NCBI GenBank assembly: GCA_963812525.1
Contig: CAWEVL010000009.1
Coordinates: forward strand, 496,001-560,000
Length of the DNA: 64,000 bases
Source of the DNA: Bog-756 sp963812525
GTDB taxonomy: Bacteria; Actinomycetota; Acidimicrobiia; Acidimicrobiales; RAAP-2
Reading direction: 5' to 3'
The notes beneath the pieces were generated by a model. That model did no database searches and had not been told where the DNA came from. It saw only the letters and a program-made list of their open reading frames with translations. Numbering within the stretch: the stretch's first letter is position 1; each line of letters opens with the position of its first letter. Position numbers and translations under genes: made by a program. This document shows, piece by piece, positions 53,605-61,309 of this stretch.

Positions 53605-54510
53605 GTGACCGCGCCGGGTTTCCTGTCCGGGCGGGCAAGCATCACCCCGGCTCCCCCGGCCGGGGTGACAGGCACCCCACTCGAGCGGTCCATCGCCGGG
53701 CGGGTGGGCTCGGTCCGCGAAGCCCGCTGGATCGTTGAGCACACTGGCGGTGAGGCCGACTGGGCCCTGGCCCTGGCTGACCGGCGGGCGGCGGGTGAGC
53801 CCCTCCAGTACGTACTAGGCCGGTGGCCGTTCCGCTCTCTCGAGCTGGCGGTGGACCGGCGGGTGCTCATTCCGCGACCGGAGACCGAGCAGGTGGTGGA
53901 GGTCGCCTTGGCCGAGCTGGCCTCCCTGATGGCCGACCGGGCCGTGCCGGGCACCGGCCCGGTGGCCGTGGACCTCGGGACGGGCTCGGGGGCCATCGCC
54001 CTCTCCCTGGCCGTCGAAGGGGGTGTGGCGGCACCGGGCCTGGTGGTCTGGGCCACCGACGCCTCGGCCGAAGCCCTGGAGGTCGCGGCGTGGAACCGTG
54101 ACGAGCTGGCCCGACGGGACCCCGAGGCGGCGGGCCGTGTCCGACTGTCGGCCGGCCGGTGGTTCGACGCGCTGCCGAAGGAGATGGCCGGGACGGTGGA
54201 CCTTCTGGTGTCCAACCCCCCCTACGTGGCCGAGGCCGAGTTCCCCCGTCTCGACCCAACGGTCAGCCGGTGGGAGCCCCGAGACGCCTTGGTGGCGCCG
54301 GACGCCGGTGGGGTGGGCGGGATGGCCGACATCGAGGCGGTGGTCGCCGGGGCGCCGCACTGGCTCCGGTTTGCCGGGGCGCTGGTTGTGGAGATCGACC
54401 CGGCCCAGGCCGATGCCACGCTCGACGCCGTCCGCCGAGCCGGGTTCGCCCGCAGTGGCACCGCCCAGGATCTGGCCGGAAGGGTCCGCATGGTGGTGGC
54501 CCGGCGATGA
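53605..54510 (+). CDS. prmC: Release-factor glutamine N5-methyltransferase
   Basis: 301 residues. RRAAGEPLQYVLGRWPFRSL, RRVLIPRPETEQVVE, the SAM loop VDLGTGSGAIALSLA and the catalytic LLVSNPPYVAEAE define PrmC/HemK. It methylates the Gln of the GGQ motif in RF1/RF2. It begins three bases after prfA and overlaps the next gene by ATGA, the usual prfA-prmC-tsaC order. Confidence 0.93.
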   Translation: MTAPGFLSGRASITPAPPAGVTGTPLERSIAGRVGSVREARWIVEHTGGEADWALALADRRAAGEPLQYVLGRWPFRSLELAVDRRVLIPRPETEQVVEVALAELASLMADRAVPGTGPVAVDLGTGSGAIALSLAVEGGVAAPGLVVWATDASAEALEVAAWNRDELARRDPEAAGRVRLSAGRWFDALPKEMAGTVDLLVSNPPYVAEAEFPRLDPTVSRWEPRDALVAPDAGGVGGMADIEAVVAGAPHWLRFAGALVVEIDPAQADATLDAVRRAGFARSGTAQDLAGRVRMVVARR

Positions 54511-55163
54511 CCGTGCGGCCGGAGCCCCTGGCGGTGGATGCCGGGTCTCTGGCGTTGGCGGCCAAGGAACTCCGGGCTGGCGCGGTGGTGGCGGTGCCCA
54601 CCGACACCGTCTACGGGCTGGCCGCCGACCTGTCCCAGCCGCAGGCGGTGGCCCAGCTGTTCACGCTCAAGGAGCGACCGGCCGAGGTGGCCCTGCCGGT
54701 CCTGGTCGACGGCTTGGACCAGGTCTCTGTCGTGGCCCGCCCCCTGGAGAGCAGGGCGGAGGACCTGGCCGAGCGGTACTGGCCCGGCCCGCTGACCCTG
54801 GTGGTGCGCCGCCGGCGCACGTTCACCACCGATCTCGGAGGGCCGTCCTCGGCCCGCCGGACAGTCGGGGTTCGGTGGCCGGACCATCCGGTGGTCCGTG
54901 CCCTGTGCCGAGAGTTGGGGCCCCTGGCGGTGACCAGCGCCAACCGACACGGGGCACCACCGGCGGTCACGGCCAGAGAGGTCGCGGATCGCTTCGCCGC
55001 CGCCGACGACCTGGCCCTGATCCTCGACGGAGGGCTGTGCGACGGGACCCCCTCCACGGTGGTGGAGTGCCGCGGCCCGGCGCTCCGGTGCCTACGCGAG
55101 GGGGCCATCCCCTGGGCCGAGCTCCTCGGAGGACCACGGGACGGCGGGCCTGACCCGGGCTGA
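54507..55163 (+). CDS. tsaC: L-threonylcarbamoyladenylate synthase (TsaC/Sua5 family)
   Basis: 218 residues with the YrdC fold: GAVVAVPTDTVYGLAADLSQ, LFTLKERPAEVALPVLVDG, YWPGPLTLVV and GPLAVTSANRHG. It makes threonylcarbamoyl-AMP for tRNA t6A37 modification. The LKERP (usual LKGRP) substitution is minor. The C-terminal Sua5 domain is absent, so TsaC form. ATGA overlap with prmC. Confidence 0.92.
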   Translation: MTVRPEPLAVDAGSLALAAKELRAGAVVAVPTDTVYGLAADLSQPQAVAQLFTLKERPAEVALPVLVDGLDQVSVVARPLESRAEDLAERYWPGPLTLVVRRRRTFTTDLGGPSSARRTVGVRWPDHPVVRALCRELGPLAVTSANRHGAPPAVTAREVADRFAAADDLALILDGGLCDGTPSTVVECRGPALRCLREGAIPWAELLGGPRDGGPDPG

Positions 55164-55285
55164 GCGAGAGTGTCCGGGGTGTTCCCACCGACCAGCCGGT
55201 CAGGAGCCGGCTCGGCTCCGGGGACCGAGGACCCCCTTTCCGCTACCATCGCCTACGAAGCCCGTGGACCTAGGAGGGGATCACT

Positions 55286-55717
55286 GTGTTCTCGAACATC
55301 GTTGTTGGCACGGACGGATCGGAGACCGCGGGGGCGGCGGTGGCACTGGCTGTGGAGTTGGCGCGGGACCAGGGGGCCAAGATCCACCTGGTGGTCGGGG
55401 TGCACACGGCCACGGCGGTGGCCGTACCGGCAGGCGGGGCAAACGTGTCGGACCCATCGGGCGGGGGGTTGCTGCGGGGTATCGCCCAGTCCATGCTCGA
55501 GGAGGTGGCCGGCGACCTCGAGGGCCTCGAAACCGAGATCCACACCGGTGTCGGAGACCCCGCCGAAGTCATCATTTCGACCGCCGACAAGGTGGGGGCC
55601 GATCTCATCGTGGTGGGCAGCAAAGGGCTGCGGGGCACCCGCCGCATCCTCGGTTCCGTGCCCAACAGCGTGGCCCACAAGGCCGGTTGCCACGTGCTCA
55701 TCGCCCGCACCACCTGA
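55286..55717 (+). CDS. Universal stress protein (UspA family), second copy
   Basis: 143 residues, single Usp domain. VFSNIVVGTDGSETAG begins the fold and GSKGLRGTRRILGSVPNSV is the ATP-binding loop. GTG at 55286 follows a strong AGGAGGGG site. TACCAT at 55244-55249 may be its -10, giving a short leader. Closest relatives in this window: the Usp at 681. Confidence 0.88.
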   Translation: MFSNIVVGTDGSETAGAAVALAVELARDQGAKIHLVVGVHTATAVAVPAGGANVSDPSGGGLLRGIAQSMLEEVAGDLEGLETEIHTGVGDPAEVIISTADKVGADLIVVGSKGLRGTRRILGSVPNSVAHKAGCHVLIARTT

Positions 55718-55765
55718 CGGGATCGGGCGGGCTGAGCCGGGGATTTCCATCTGTGCCCCGTGGGG

Positions 55766-55795
55766 TTGACGGTCCCCCTCCGGACAGGGGACACT
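55766..55795 (+). promoter_or_regulatory. Putative promoter of the leuB-ilvE-cimA leader (TTGACG-18-GACACT)
   Basis: TTGACG (55766-55771) and GACACT (55790-55795) are 18 bases apart, and the start falls within a few bases of the leader-peptide ATG. The same GACACT precedes alkB and TACACT precedes rho. Confidence 0.55.
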
Positions 55796-55804
55796 GGTTA
55801 CCTG

Positions 55805-55852
55805 ATGGAAACGACATTCGACGCCCCCGGCACCGTAATCATTATGGACTAG
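55805..55852 (+). CDS. Leader peptide of the branched-chain amino acid operon attenuator
   Basis: Fifteen codons: METTFDAPGTVIIMD, then TAG. The Val-Ile-Ile run near its end uses GTA and ATT, codons that are rare in this GC-rich DNA, so a shortage of charged Val- or Ile-tRNA would stall the ribosome there. Directly after the stop come a hairpin (GGCAC...GTGCC), an alternative pairing and then a terminator with T-run. The downstream genes leuB, ilvE and cimA make isoleucine, valine and leucine precursors. It is too short to support by homology; the call rests on position and codon content. Confidence 0.7.
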   Translation: METTFDAPGTVIIMD

Positions 55853-55882
55853 GCACCCACCCGACCGGTGTGTGCCCCTCGA
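55853..55882 (+). promoter_or_regulatory. Attenuator pause/antiterminator segment
   Basis: GGCAC with GTGCC, and CACC with GGTG inside, can form a first hairpin. ACCGGTG (55863-55870) can alternatively pair with CACCTGGT of the terminator's left arm, which would prevent the terminator. Folding was judged by eye. Confidence 0.5.
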
Positions 55883-55906
55883 CCGTCCACCTGGTGGACG
55901 GTTTTT
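55883..55906 (+). terminator. Intrinsic terminator (attenuator) before leuB
   Basis: CCGTCCAC-CTG-GTGGACGG is an eight-pair stem followed by TTTTT, the clearest rho-independent terminator in the window. Its place between a leader peptide and an amino acid operon indicates attenuation rather than end-of-gene termination. Confidence 0.8.
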
Positions 55907-56072
55907 CAATTCGGGCTTCCGTAGAGGGGAGCGGCAGCAGGCCCCGGGCGGGGGACGGGTCCGTGCGGGACCCGATGCCACTTGGGCTAGACCTCAGGTG
56001 GCCGATGGAAGCAACGGCAGGCGGCGGCCAGCGATCACGGACGGGGGACACGGACAGGCGGGCGCAGCAGAC

Positions 56073-56168
56073 ATGAACCAGCAGCCATGAACCAGCAGCC
56101 ATGAACCAGCAGCCATGAACCAGCAGCCATGAACCAGCAGCCATGAACCAGCAGCCATGAACCAGCCA
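56073..56168 (+). repeat. 14-bp tandem repeat: six overlapping pentapeptide minigenes (MNQQP)
   Basis: Unit ATGAACCAGCAGCC, six exact copies starting at 56073, 56087, 56101, 56115, 56129 and 56143, and a partial seventh at 56157. Each unit opens an ATG frame of five codons (M-N-Q-Q-P) closed by TGA, and every TGA overlaps the next ATG as ATGA. The 14-bp period (not a multiple of three) is what keeps this pattern going. No ribosome site precedes the units. Confidence 0.85.
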
Positions 56169-56291
56169 GGCACGAAGCAGCCAGGCACGAAGCAGCCAGG
56201 CGCGAAGCAGCCAGGCACGAAGCAGGCAGCCGCAGCGCAGCCGAATGCGCACCGGGCTGACGGAGAAGTAGGACAGGAGCACCGTGGGTAG
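56157..56291 (+). CDS. Possible 44-codon leader ORF with PGTKQ repeats, overlapping leuB
   Basis: The seventh ATG of the 14-bp array opens a longer frame: MNQ, then four PGTKQ/PGAKQ units from the 15-bp repeat, an AAAAQ stretch and a polar C-terminus ending EHRG. It stops at 56291, eight bases inside leuB. A translating ribosome would cover the leuB ribosome site (AGGACAGGAG) and terminate next to its GTG, so leuB translation could be coupled to it. Whether the peptide is made is unknown; the in-frame 15-bp period is the main support. Confidence 0.45.
   Translation: MNQPGTKQPGTKQPGAKQPGTKQAAAAQPNAHRADGEVGQEHRG
56166..56225 (+). repeat. 15-bp tandem repeat (CCAGGCACGAAGCAG x4)
   Basis: Four units at 56166, 56181, 56196 (one A to G change) and 56211. 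In the frame opened at 56157 they encode Pro-Gly-Thr/Ala-Lys-Gln. Immediately follows the 14-bp array, within the leuB leader. Confidence 0.85.
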
Positions 56292-57303
56292 TTATCGAGT
56301 GGGTCTGATCGGAGGGGACGGCATCGGTCCTGAGGTGGTTGCCGAGGCGATCAAAGTGGTCGACGCGGCCGGGGTGGCCCTCGAGACCACCGAGTACGAC
56401 CTGGGCGCGGACCGGTACCTCCGCACCGGTGAGGTGCTGCCCGACCCGGTGATGGAGGAGCTCCGCAATCAGGACGCCATCCTGCTCGGTGCGGTGGGCC
56501 CGCCGGTGGGCTCCACCGCCGTCCCGTCTGGCACCCTCGAGCGGGGCCTGCTTCTCCGCCTGCGGTTCGAGCTGGACCTCTACGTCAACATGCGGCCGTT
56601 CACCGGGGTCCCCGGAGCCCTGTCCCCGGAGTGTGACTTTGTGGTCATTCGGGAGAACACCGAAGGCACCTACGCCGGCGAGGGTGGGTTCCTCCGCAAA
56701 GGGACCCCCTTCGAAGTGGCCACCCAGGGCTCAGTGAACACGCGCCACGGGGTGGAGCGTTGCGCCCGCTTCGCCTTCGACCTGGCCTCCGGCCGGCCCC
56801 GCCACCAGCTGACCCTGGTGCACAAGACCAACGTGCTGACCTTCGCCGGTGATCTGTGGCAGCGCACCGTCGACGAGGTATCGATCGACTACCCCTCGGT
56901 CGCCCGCGACTACAACCATGTCGACGCCGCCTGCATCTACCTGGTGGAGAACGCAGCCCGCTATGACGTGATCGTCACCGACAACCTCTTCGGCGACATC
57001 ATCACCGACCTGGCCGGTGCGGTGGCCGGGGGCATCGGGTACGCGGCCTCGGCCAACCTCAATCCCGACCGCACGGGGCCGTCCCTGTTCGAGCCGGTTC
57101 ACGGGGCCGCCCATGACATTGCCGGCACCGGCAAGGCCAATCCGGCCGCCGCCATCCGCTCGGCTGCCCTCATGCTCGACCACCTGGGCGAGCGCTCGGC
57201 CGCCGAGAAGGTGACCCAGGCGGTCAACGATTTCATCCACTCCCAACCCCACCCGACGATGTCGACCGCCGCCATCGGTGACGCCATCGCAGAAAGGCTC
57301 TGA
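56284..57303 (+). CDS. leuB: 3-Isopropylmalate dehydrogenase
   Basis: 339 residues of the β-decarboxylating dehydrogenase family. VGLIGGDGIGPEVVAEAIKV, LRFELDLYVNMRPF, VIRENTEGTYAGEGG, VHKTNVLTFAGDLW, DNLFGDIITDLAGAVAGGIG and HGAAHDIAGTGKANP match LeuB. It oxidises 3-isopropylmalate for leucine and, in the citramalate route, methylmalate for isoleucine. GTG at 56284 follows AGGACAGGAG. It heads an operon with ilvE (3 bp later) and cimA, behind an attenuator and two tandem-repeat arrays. Confidence 0.9.
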   Translation: MGSYRVGLIGGDGIGPEVVAEAIKVVDAAGVALETTEYDLGADRYLRTGEVLPDPVMEELRNQDAILLGAVGPPVGSTAVPSGTLERGLLLRLRFELDLYVNMRPFTGVPGALSPECDFVVIRENTEGTYAGEGGFLRKGTPFEVATQGSVNTRHGVERCARFAFDLASGRPRHQLTLVHKTNVLTFAGDLWQRTVDEVSIDYPSVARDYNHVDAACIYLVENAARYDVIVTDNLFGDIITDLAGAVAGGIGYAASANLNPDRTGPSLFEPVHGAAHDIAGTGKANPAAAIRSAALMLDHLGERSAAEKVTQAVNDFIHSQPHPTMSTAAIGDAIAERL

Positions 57304-57306
57304 AGT

Positions 57307-58236
57307 ATGCCCCTGACCCCCACCGAGAAGATCTGGATGGATGGTGAGCTCGTCGACTGGGCCGATGCCACCGTGCACGTGCTGACCCACACGATGCACT
57401 ACGGCTCCGGCGTGTTCGAGGGCATCCGCGCCTACCCGACACAGCACGGGGTGGCGGTGTTCCGGCTGCGCGACCACATCGAACGACTGTTCACCTCGGC
57501 CAAGGTGTTCCTGATCGACGTCCCCTACACGGTGGACGAGATCGTCGACGCCACCCGGGATCTGGTGCGGTCCAACCGACTCGACGAGGGTTGCTACATC
57601 CGCCCGTTGGTCTACCTGGGCTACGGGGAGATGGGTCTCAACCCCATACCCTGCCCGGTGAACGTCTCTATCGCTGCCTGGCCCTGGGGGACCTACCTCG
57701 GAGACGACGGGGTGGCCAACGGGGTGTCCATGAAGATCAGCTCGTGGCGGCGCCACGATCCCAATGCCGTGCCCACCGCCGCCAAAGGTACCGGGATGTA
57801 CGTCAACTCGTCCCTGGCCAAGGTGGAGGCCATCCAGGCCGGGTACGACGAGGCCATCCTCCTGGCCCCGGACGGGAACGTCAGCGAGTGCACCGGCGAG
57901 AACATCTTCATCGTCCGCAAGGGCCGGTTGATCACCCCTCCCACCTCGGACTCGGGGGCCTTGGAGGGCATCACGCAACAGTCGGTGGAGACCATCGCCC
58001 GCGATCTGGGCTACGGGGTCAGCTACGAGCAGATCATCCGCACCGACCTGTACACGGCCGACGAGGCATTCCTGACCGGGACCGCCGCCGAGGTGGTGCC
58101 CATCAGGGCCGTCGACAACCGACCGGTCGGCGACGGCAAACCCGGGCCGATCACCCAGAAGCTGCAGCAGACCTACTTCGCCACGGTCAGGGGCGAGGTC
58201 GACCAGTACAAGGACTGGTTGGACTATGTCGAGTGA
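57307..58236 (+). CDS. ilvE: Branched-chain amino acid aminotransferase
   Basis: 309 residues, class IV PLP fold. HTMHYGSGVFEGIRAY, RPLVYLGYGEMGL, PLP-lysine region PTAAKGTGMYVNSSLAK, EAILLAPDGNVSECTGEN and DEAFLTGTAAEVVPI match IlvE. It makes the last step to Leu, Ile and Val. It begins three bases after leuB and its end overlaps the cimA start by 11 bases. Confidence 0.93.
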   Translation: MPLTPTEKIWMDGELVDWADATVHVLTHTMHYGSGVFEGIRAYPTQHGVAVFRLRDHIERLFTSAKVFLIDVPYTVDEIVDATRDLVRSNRLDEGCYIRPLVYLGYGEMGLNPIPCPVNVSIAAWPWGTYLGDDGVANGVSMKISSWRRHDPNAVPTAAKGTGMYVNSSLAKVEAIQAGYDEAILLAPDGNVSECTGENIFIVRKGRLITPPTSDSGALEGITQQSVETIARDLGYGVSYEQIIRTDLYTADEAFLTGTAAEVVPIRAVDNRPVGDGKPGPITQKLQQTYFATVRGEVDQYKDWLDYVE

Positions 58237-60001
58237 CGGACCCACCCTCAACGACGACGCCCCCGGAGGCGGGACCCCTGCCCACGGCCACGGTCACACC
58301 CACGGGAACGGTGTCCATCACACTCATCCGCTGACCCCAGGACAACAGGCCCACGCCCACGGGCGCGAGGCGGGCCGTGACGCCACCGCCTCGGCCGGCC
58401 CGGCCGGTCACGACTTCGACCTCCCCAGACTGCCGGAGGCCGTCGACGTCTTCGACACCACCCTCCGGGACGGCTCCCAGCAGGAGGGGCTCTCCCTCAC
58501 CGTGGACGACAAGCTCCGCGTGGCCGAACAGCTCGACCACCTCGGGGTGACCTTCATCGAGGGCGGGTGGCCCGGGGCCAATCCCAAGGACGAAGAGTTC
58601 TTCGCCCGGGCTCCCACCGAGCTCTCGCTCGGTCGATCCACGCTGGTGGCCTTCGGATCGACCCGGCGTGCCGGGGTGAAGGCGGAGGAGGACGAGACCC
58701 TGCGGCACCTGGTCGATGCCCAGACCGAGGCGGTCTGTATCGTGGCCAAGTCGTCGGAGATGCACGTGGTCGACGCCCTGCGCACCACCCTGGACGAGGC
58801 AGTGGGCATGGTGGCCGACTCGGTCGAGTTCCTCAGGTCGAACGACCTCCGGGTCTTTCTCGACGCCGAGCATTTCTTCGACGGGTTCAAGGCCAATCCC
58901 GAGTTCACCATGAGGATCCTCCGGGCCGCCGAGGAGGCGGGGGCAGAGACGCTGGTCCTCTGTGACACCAACGGCGGCACGCTGCCCTACGAGGTGGAGC
59001 GCATCGTGTCCGGGGTCCTGGAAGGCTTCGAGACCCAGGTCGGCGTGCACTTCCACAACGACAGCGGTTGCGCGGTGGCCAACTCGCTGGCCGCGGTGAG
59101 CATGGGCGCCACCCATGTCCAGGGTTGTGTCAACGGGTACGGTGAGCGGGCCGGCAACGCCGATCTCTCGGCGGCCATCCCCGACCTCTCCCTCAAGCTG
59201 CGGGTGGGGACCATCCCCCCCGAGCGCCTGGAGTTGTTGACCCCGGTGTCGCACCACATCGCCGAGTTGGTCAACATCGCCCCCAACCCGCAGCAACCCT
59301 TCGTCGGAGCCTCGGTCTTCGCCCACAAGGCCGGCCTGCACACCTCGGCCATCGCCCGACGGTCCGACGCTTACGAGCACATCTCCCCCGAGTTGGTGGG
59401 TAACGGGACCCGCTTCGTGGTCTCCGAGTTGGCCGGACGGTCGACCCTGGCCATGAAGGCCACCGAGTTGGGACTCGAGCTCGACTCCCAGGCAATGGCC
59501 TCGGTGCTCGACTCCCTGAAGCGGTTGGAGTACGAGGGCTATCACTTCGAGGTGGCCGACGGCTCTCTGGAGCTCCTGCTGCGCAACTCCACCGGCTGGG
59601 AACAGGACTTCTTCGAGCTCGAGTCGTATCGGGTCATCGCCGACCACGGCGATGGGCAGTCCACCGAGGCCACGGTGAAGATCGTGGTCGGTGGCGAGCG
59701 CATCGTGGCCACCTCCGAGGGCAACGGTCCGGTCAACGCCCTGGACGGCGCGGTACGGGCGGCCATCGGCTCGCACTACCCCGCCCTGTCCGGCGTCCAC
59801 CTGGTGGACTACCGGGTGCGGGTGCTCGACTCGGCCAAAGGCACCGGCTCGGTGACCCGGGTACTGATCGACTCCACCGACGGCGACCGGACCTGGACCA
59901 CCATCGGGGTATCCGAGAACATCATCGCCGCGTCCTGGCAGGCCCTGTCCGACTCCATCGTCTACGGTCTGCTCCACACCGGCGCGGCCTCCGAGGGATA
60001 G
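58226..60001 (+). CDS. cimA: (R)-Citramalate synthase with His-rich N-terminal extension
   Basis: 591 residues. The HMGL-like catalytic domain begins at VDVFDTTLRDGSQQEGLSLT and includes FIEGGWPGANPKDEEFF, LCDTNGGTLPYEVERI and GVHFHNDSGCAVANSLA; the C-terminal LeuA allosteric domain spans about 440-580. The spacing and GGWPGANPKD favour CimA (pyruvate plus acetyl-CoA) over LeuA, giving a threonine-independent start to isoleucine. Residues 18-45 hold nine His (such as AHGHGHTHGNGVHHTH), absent from most family members, perhaps a metal-binding tail. Start overlaps ilvE. Confidence 0.88.
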   Translation: MSSDGPTLNDDAPGGGTPAHGHGHTHGNGVHHTHPLTPGQQAHAHGREAGRDATASAGPAGHDFDLPRLPEAVDVFDTTLRDGSQQEGLSLTVDDKLRVAEQLDHLGVTFIEGGWPGANPKDEEFFARAPTELSLGRSTLVAFGSTRRAGVKAEEDETLRHLVDAQTEAVCIVAKSSEMHVVDALRTTLDEAVGMVADSVEFLRSNDLRVFLDAEHFFDGFKANPEFTMRILRAAEEAGAETLVLCDTNGGTLPYEVERIVSGVLEGFETQVGVHFHNDSGCAVANSLAAVSMGATHVQGCVNGYGERAGNADLSAAIPDLSLKLRVGTIPPERLELLTPVSHHIAELVNIAPNPQQPFVGASVFAHKAGLHTSAIARRSDAYEHISPELVGNGTRFVVSELAGRSTLAMKATELGLELDSQAMASVLDSLKRLEYEGYHFEVADGSLELLLRNSTGWEQDFFELESYRVIADHGDGQSTEATVKIVVGGERIVATSEGNGPVNALDGAVRAAIGSHYPALSGVHLVDYRVRVLDSAKGTGSVTRVLIDSTDGDRTWTTIGVSENIIAASWQALSDSIVYGLLHTGAASEG

Positions 60002-60043
60002 GAGCGCCCAGAGCATGCCTGTCCGATTCCCAGGAGCCCAACC

Positions 60044-60565
60044 GTGACCCAACCCAGCTTCGTACCCATCGTCGAGGCCGACCAGGTGCGTGCGGCCTAC
60101 CGGCTGAATGTGCCGAGCATCTGGACGCAGTCCCGCCCCTCGGAGGTGCGCGGCACGTCCCAGCCGGAGGGACGCCTGCTGGGCAAGCCCGGTCCCGATC
60201 AGGGGTTCGCGCTGAAGCTGGCCCGTCGGTTCGAGGCCCGGTTGGTGCTGGCCGAGGGTGATTCGGCCGAGGATGCCATTGCCGGCTGCACCGCGGTGGC
60301 CATGCGACGCTGTGCCCGGTTCGGGCGGGCCCCGGCCGTCTACGACCTCGAGTTTGCCTTCACCCTGTGGGGTTTCCTGGGCGGCGCTCCGGCGGACCTG
60401 GTCGAGGCCCGCTCACCGCTGTTCCGGTCTGCCTCCCACCACTACCGGGCCCAGCGGGCCATCGCCGACAGCGTCAACCAGGAGACCCTGCGTTTGACGC
60501 CTGACGCCGTGGCTGATCGCATCGGCGAGTGGCGGGACCTGGTGACGCTTCCACCTCACCACTGA
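60044..60565 (+). CDS. Conserved hypothetical protein
   Basis: 173 residues, not recognised. GTG at 60044 follows CAGGAG. No signal peptide or membrane helix. It has a basic, mixed α/β look with RLNVPSIWTQSRPSEV, YDLEFAFTLWGFLGGAP and RSASHHYRAQRAIADSVNQE. A double His and several Arg/Tyr may be functional. It follows cimA by 42 bp and could be the operon's last gene. Confidence 0.6.
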   Translation: MTQPSFVPIVEADQVRAAYRLNVPSIWTQSRPSEVRGTSQPEGRLLGKPGPDQGFALKLARRFEARLVLAEGDSAEDAIAGCTAVAMRRCARFGRAPAVYDLEFAFTLWGFLGGAPADLVEARSPLFRSASHHYRAQRAIADSVNQETLRLTPDAVADRIGEWRDLVTLPPHH

Positions 60566-60658
60566 GCTGACCGTCTCCCCCGATGGGCCGCGGGCCGGGA
60601 TGGCCAGTGGCTGATGGCGGGGGCGAGGTCCCCGATGGCGATCTGTCGGGCGCTTGGG

Positions 60659-61066
60659 TCAGCGACCCTTGCGCCACCGCTTCTTCGACACCGGCGCGCC
60701 GATGGTGGCGCCGACCACGCCGGTCGACCCCTCGGACCCACTGCTGGTGTGGGTCGACGAGTTGGCACTGACCGCGGCCATGGACCCGGTGCCGCCGGCC
60801 CGCCGCTCCTCGCCGTCGTACTTCACCGAGATGTTGTCGGCCACGTGCGAACCCTGCAGTGCCTTCTGGAAGAGGTCGGGGAATTGCGGTCCGACGTGGC
60901 TGGCCCGGGACGGGTCGTCGTCCCACCGGCGCCGGGGCACTCCGTCCAGGCCCTGCATCGCCGGAGTGGTGGTGGACTCCTCCCTCACCGACGGGTGCAA
61001 CTCGGGCGGGTACCACTTGCCGTCACTGGCTATCCACCAGCCTGGCCCCTCAGATCTGTCACTCAT
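60659..61066 (-). CDS. WYPPE-motif protein (DUF2510-like N-terminus)
   Basis: 135 residues. The start PGWWIASDGKWYPPELHP is the short Trp/Tyr/Pro motif found repeatedly in Acidimicrobiia proteins and related to DUF2510. The rest is low complexity, Ser/Thr/Gly-rich with a basic C-terminus (SKKRWRKGR). No enzymatic motif. ATG at 61066 follows GGTGGAGG. Converges with the hypothetical gene before it. Function unknown. Confidence 0.7.
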   Translation of the reverse strand: MSDRSEGPGWWIASDGKWYPPELHPSVREESTTTPAMQGLDGVPRRRWDDDPSRASHVGPQFPDLFQKALQGSHVADNISVKYDGEERRAGGTGSMAAVSANSSTHTSSGSEGSTGVVGATIGAPVSKKRWRKGR

Positions 61067-61309
61067 ACGGTTGCCTCCACCACTCTATGTGTTAATCGAT
61101 ACCCGAATGCTAGTCGGTTGAAGTGTGAAATGTCATGTGATCATGTTGTCGACCGGTTCGGGCTCTGACTTGAAACTTCCTGCTCACGGCGGCCGAGCGC
61201 CGGGCAATGCCCTCGCTGTCGGTGTGCTTTTGGTCCCTTTCGGGGGTTTCCCGGCACGGATCAGGGGTTTTTCCGCAGGGCCCCGGCTACCGGTGAGTAT
61301 TTTGTCGGG
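61067..61309 (+). other. Divergent intergenic region, relatively AT-rich
   Basis: 243 bp between the WYPPE gene and the acyl-CoA dehydrogenase. 61085-61150 is unusually AT-rich. TATTTT (61298-61303) is six bases before the dehydrogenase ATG, a leaderless-type -10. Confidence 0.45.

Noticed and set aside
56073..56225. CRISPR-like array
   Set aside because: Repeats are directly adjacent with no spacers, unit lengths are 14 and 15 bp, and there are no cas genes.
55842..56282. Minus-strand ORF of 146 codons rich in LLRAW and GCWFMAAGSW repeats
   Set aside because: It is the antisense reading of the two tandem arrays, has no ribosome site and opposes the leuB leader; the repeat pattern explains it fully.
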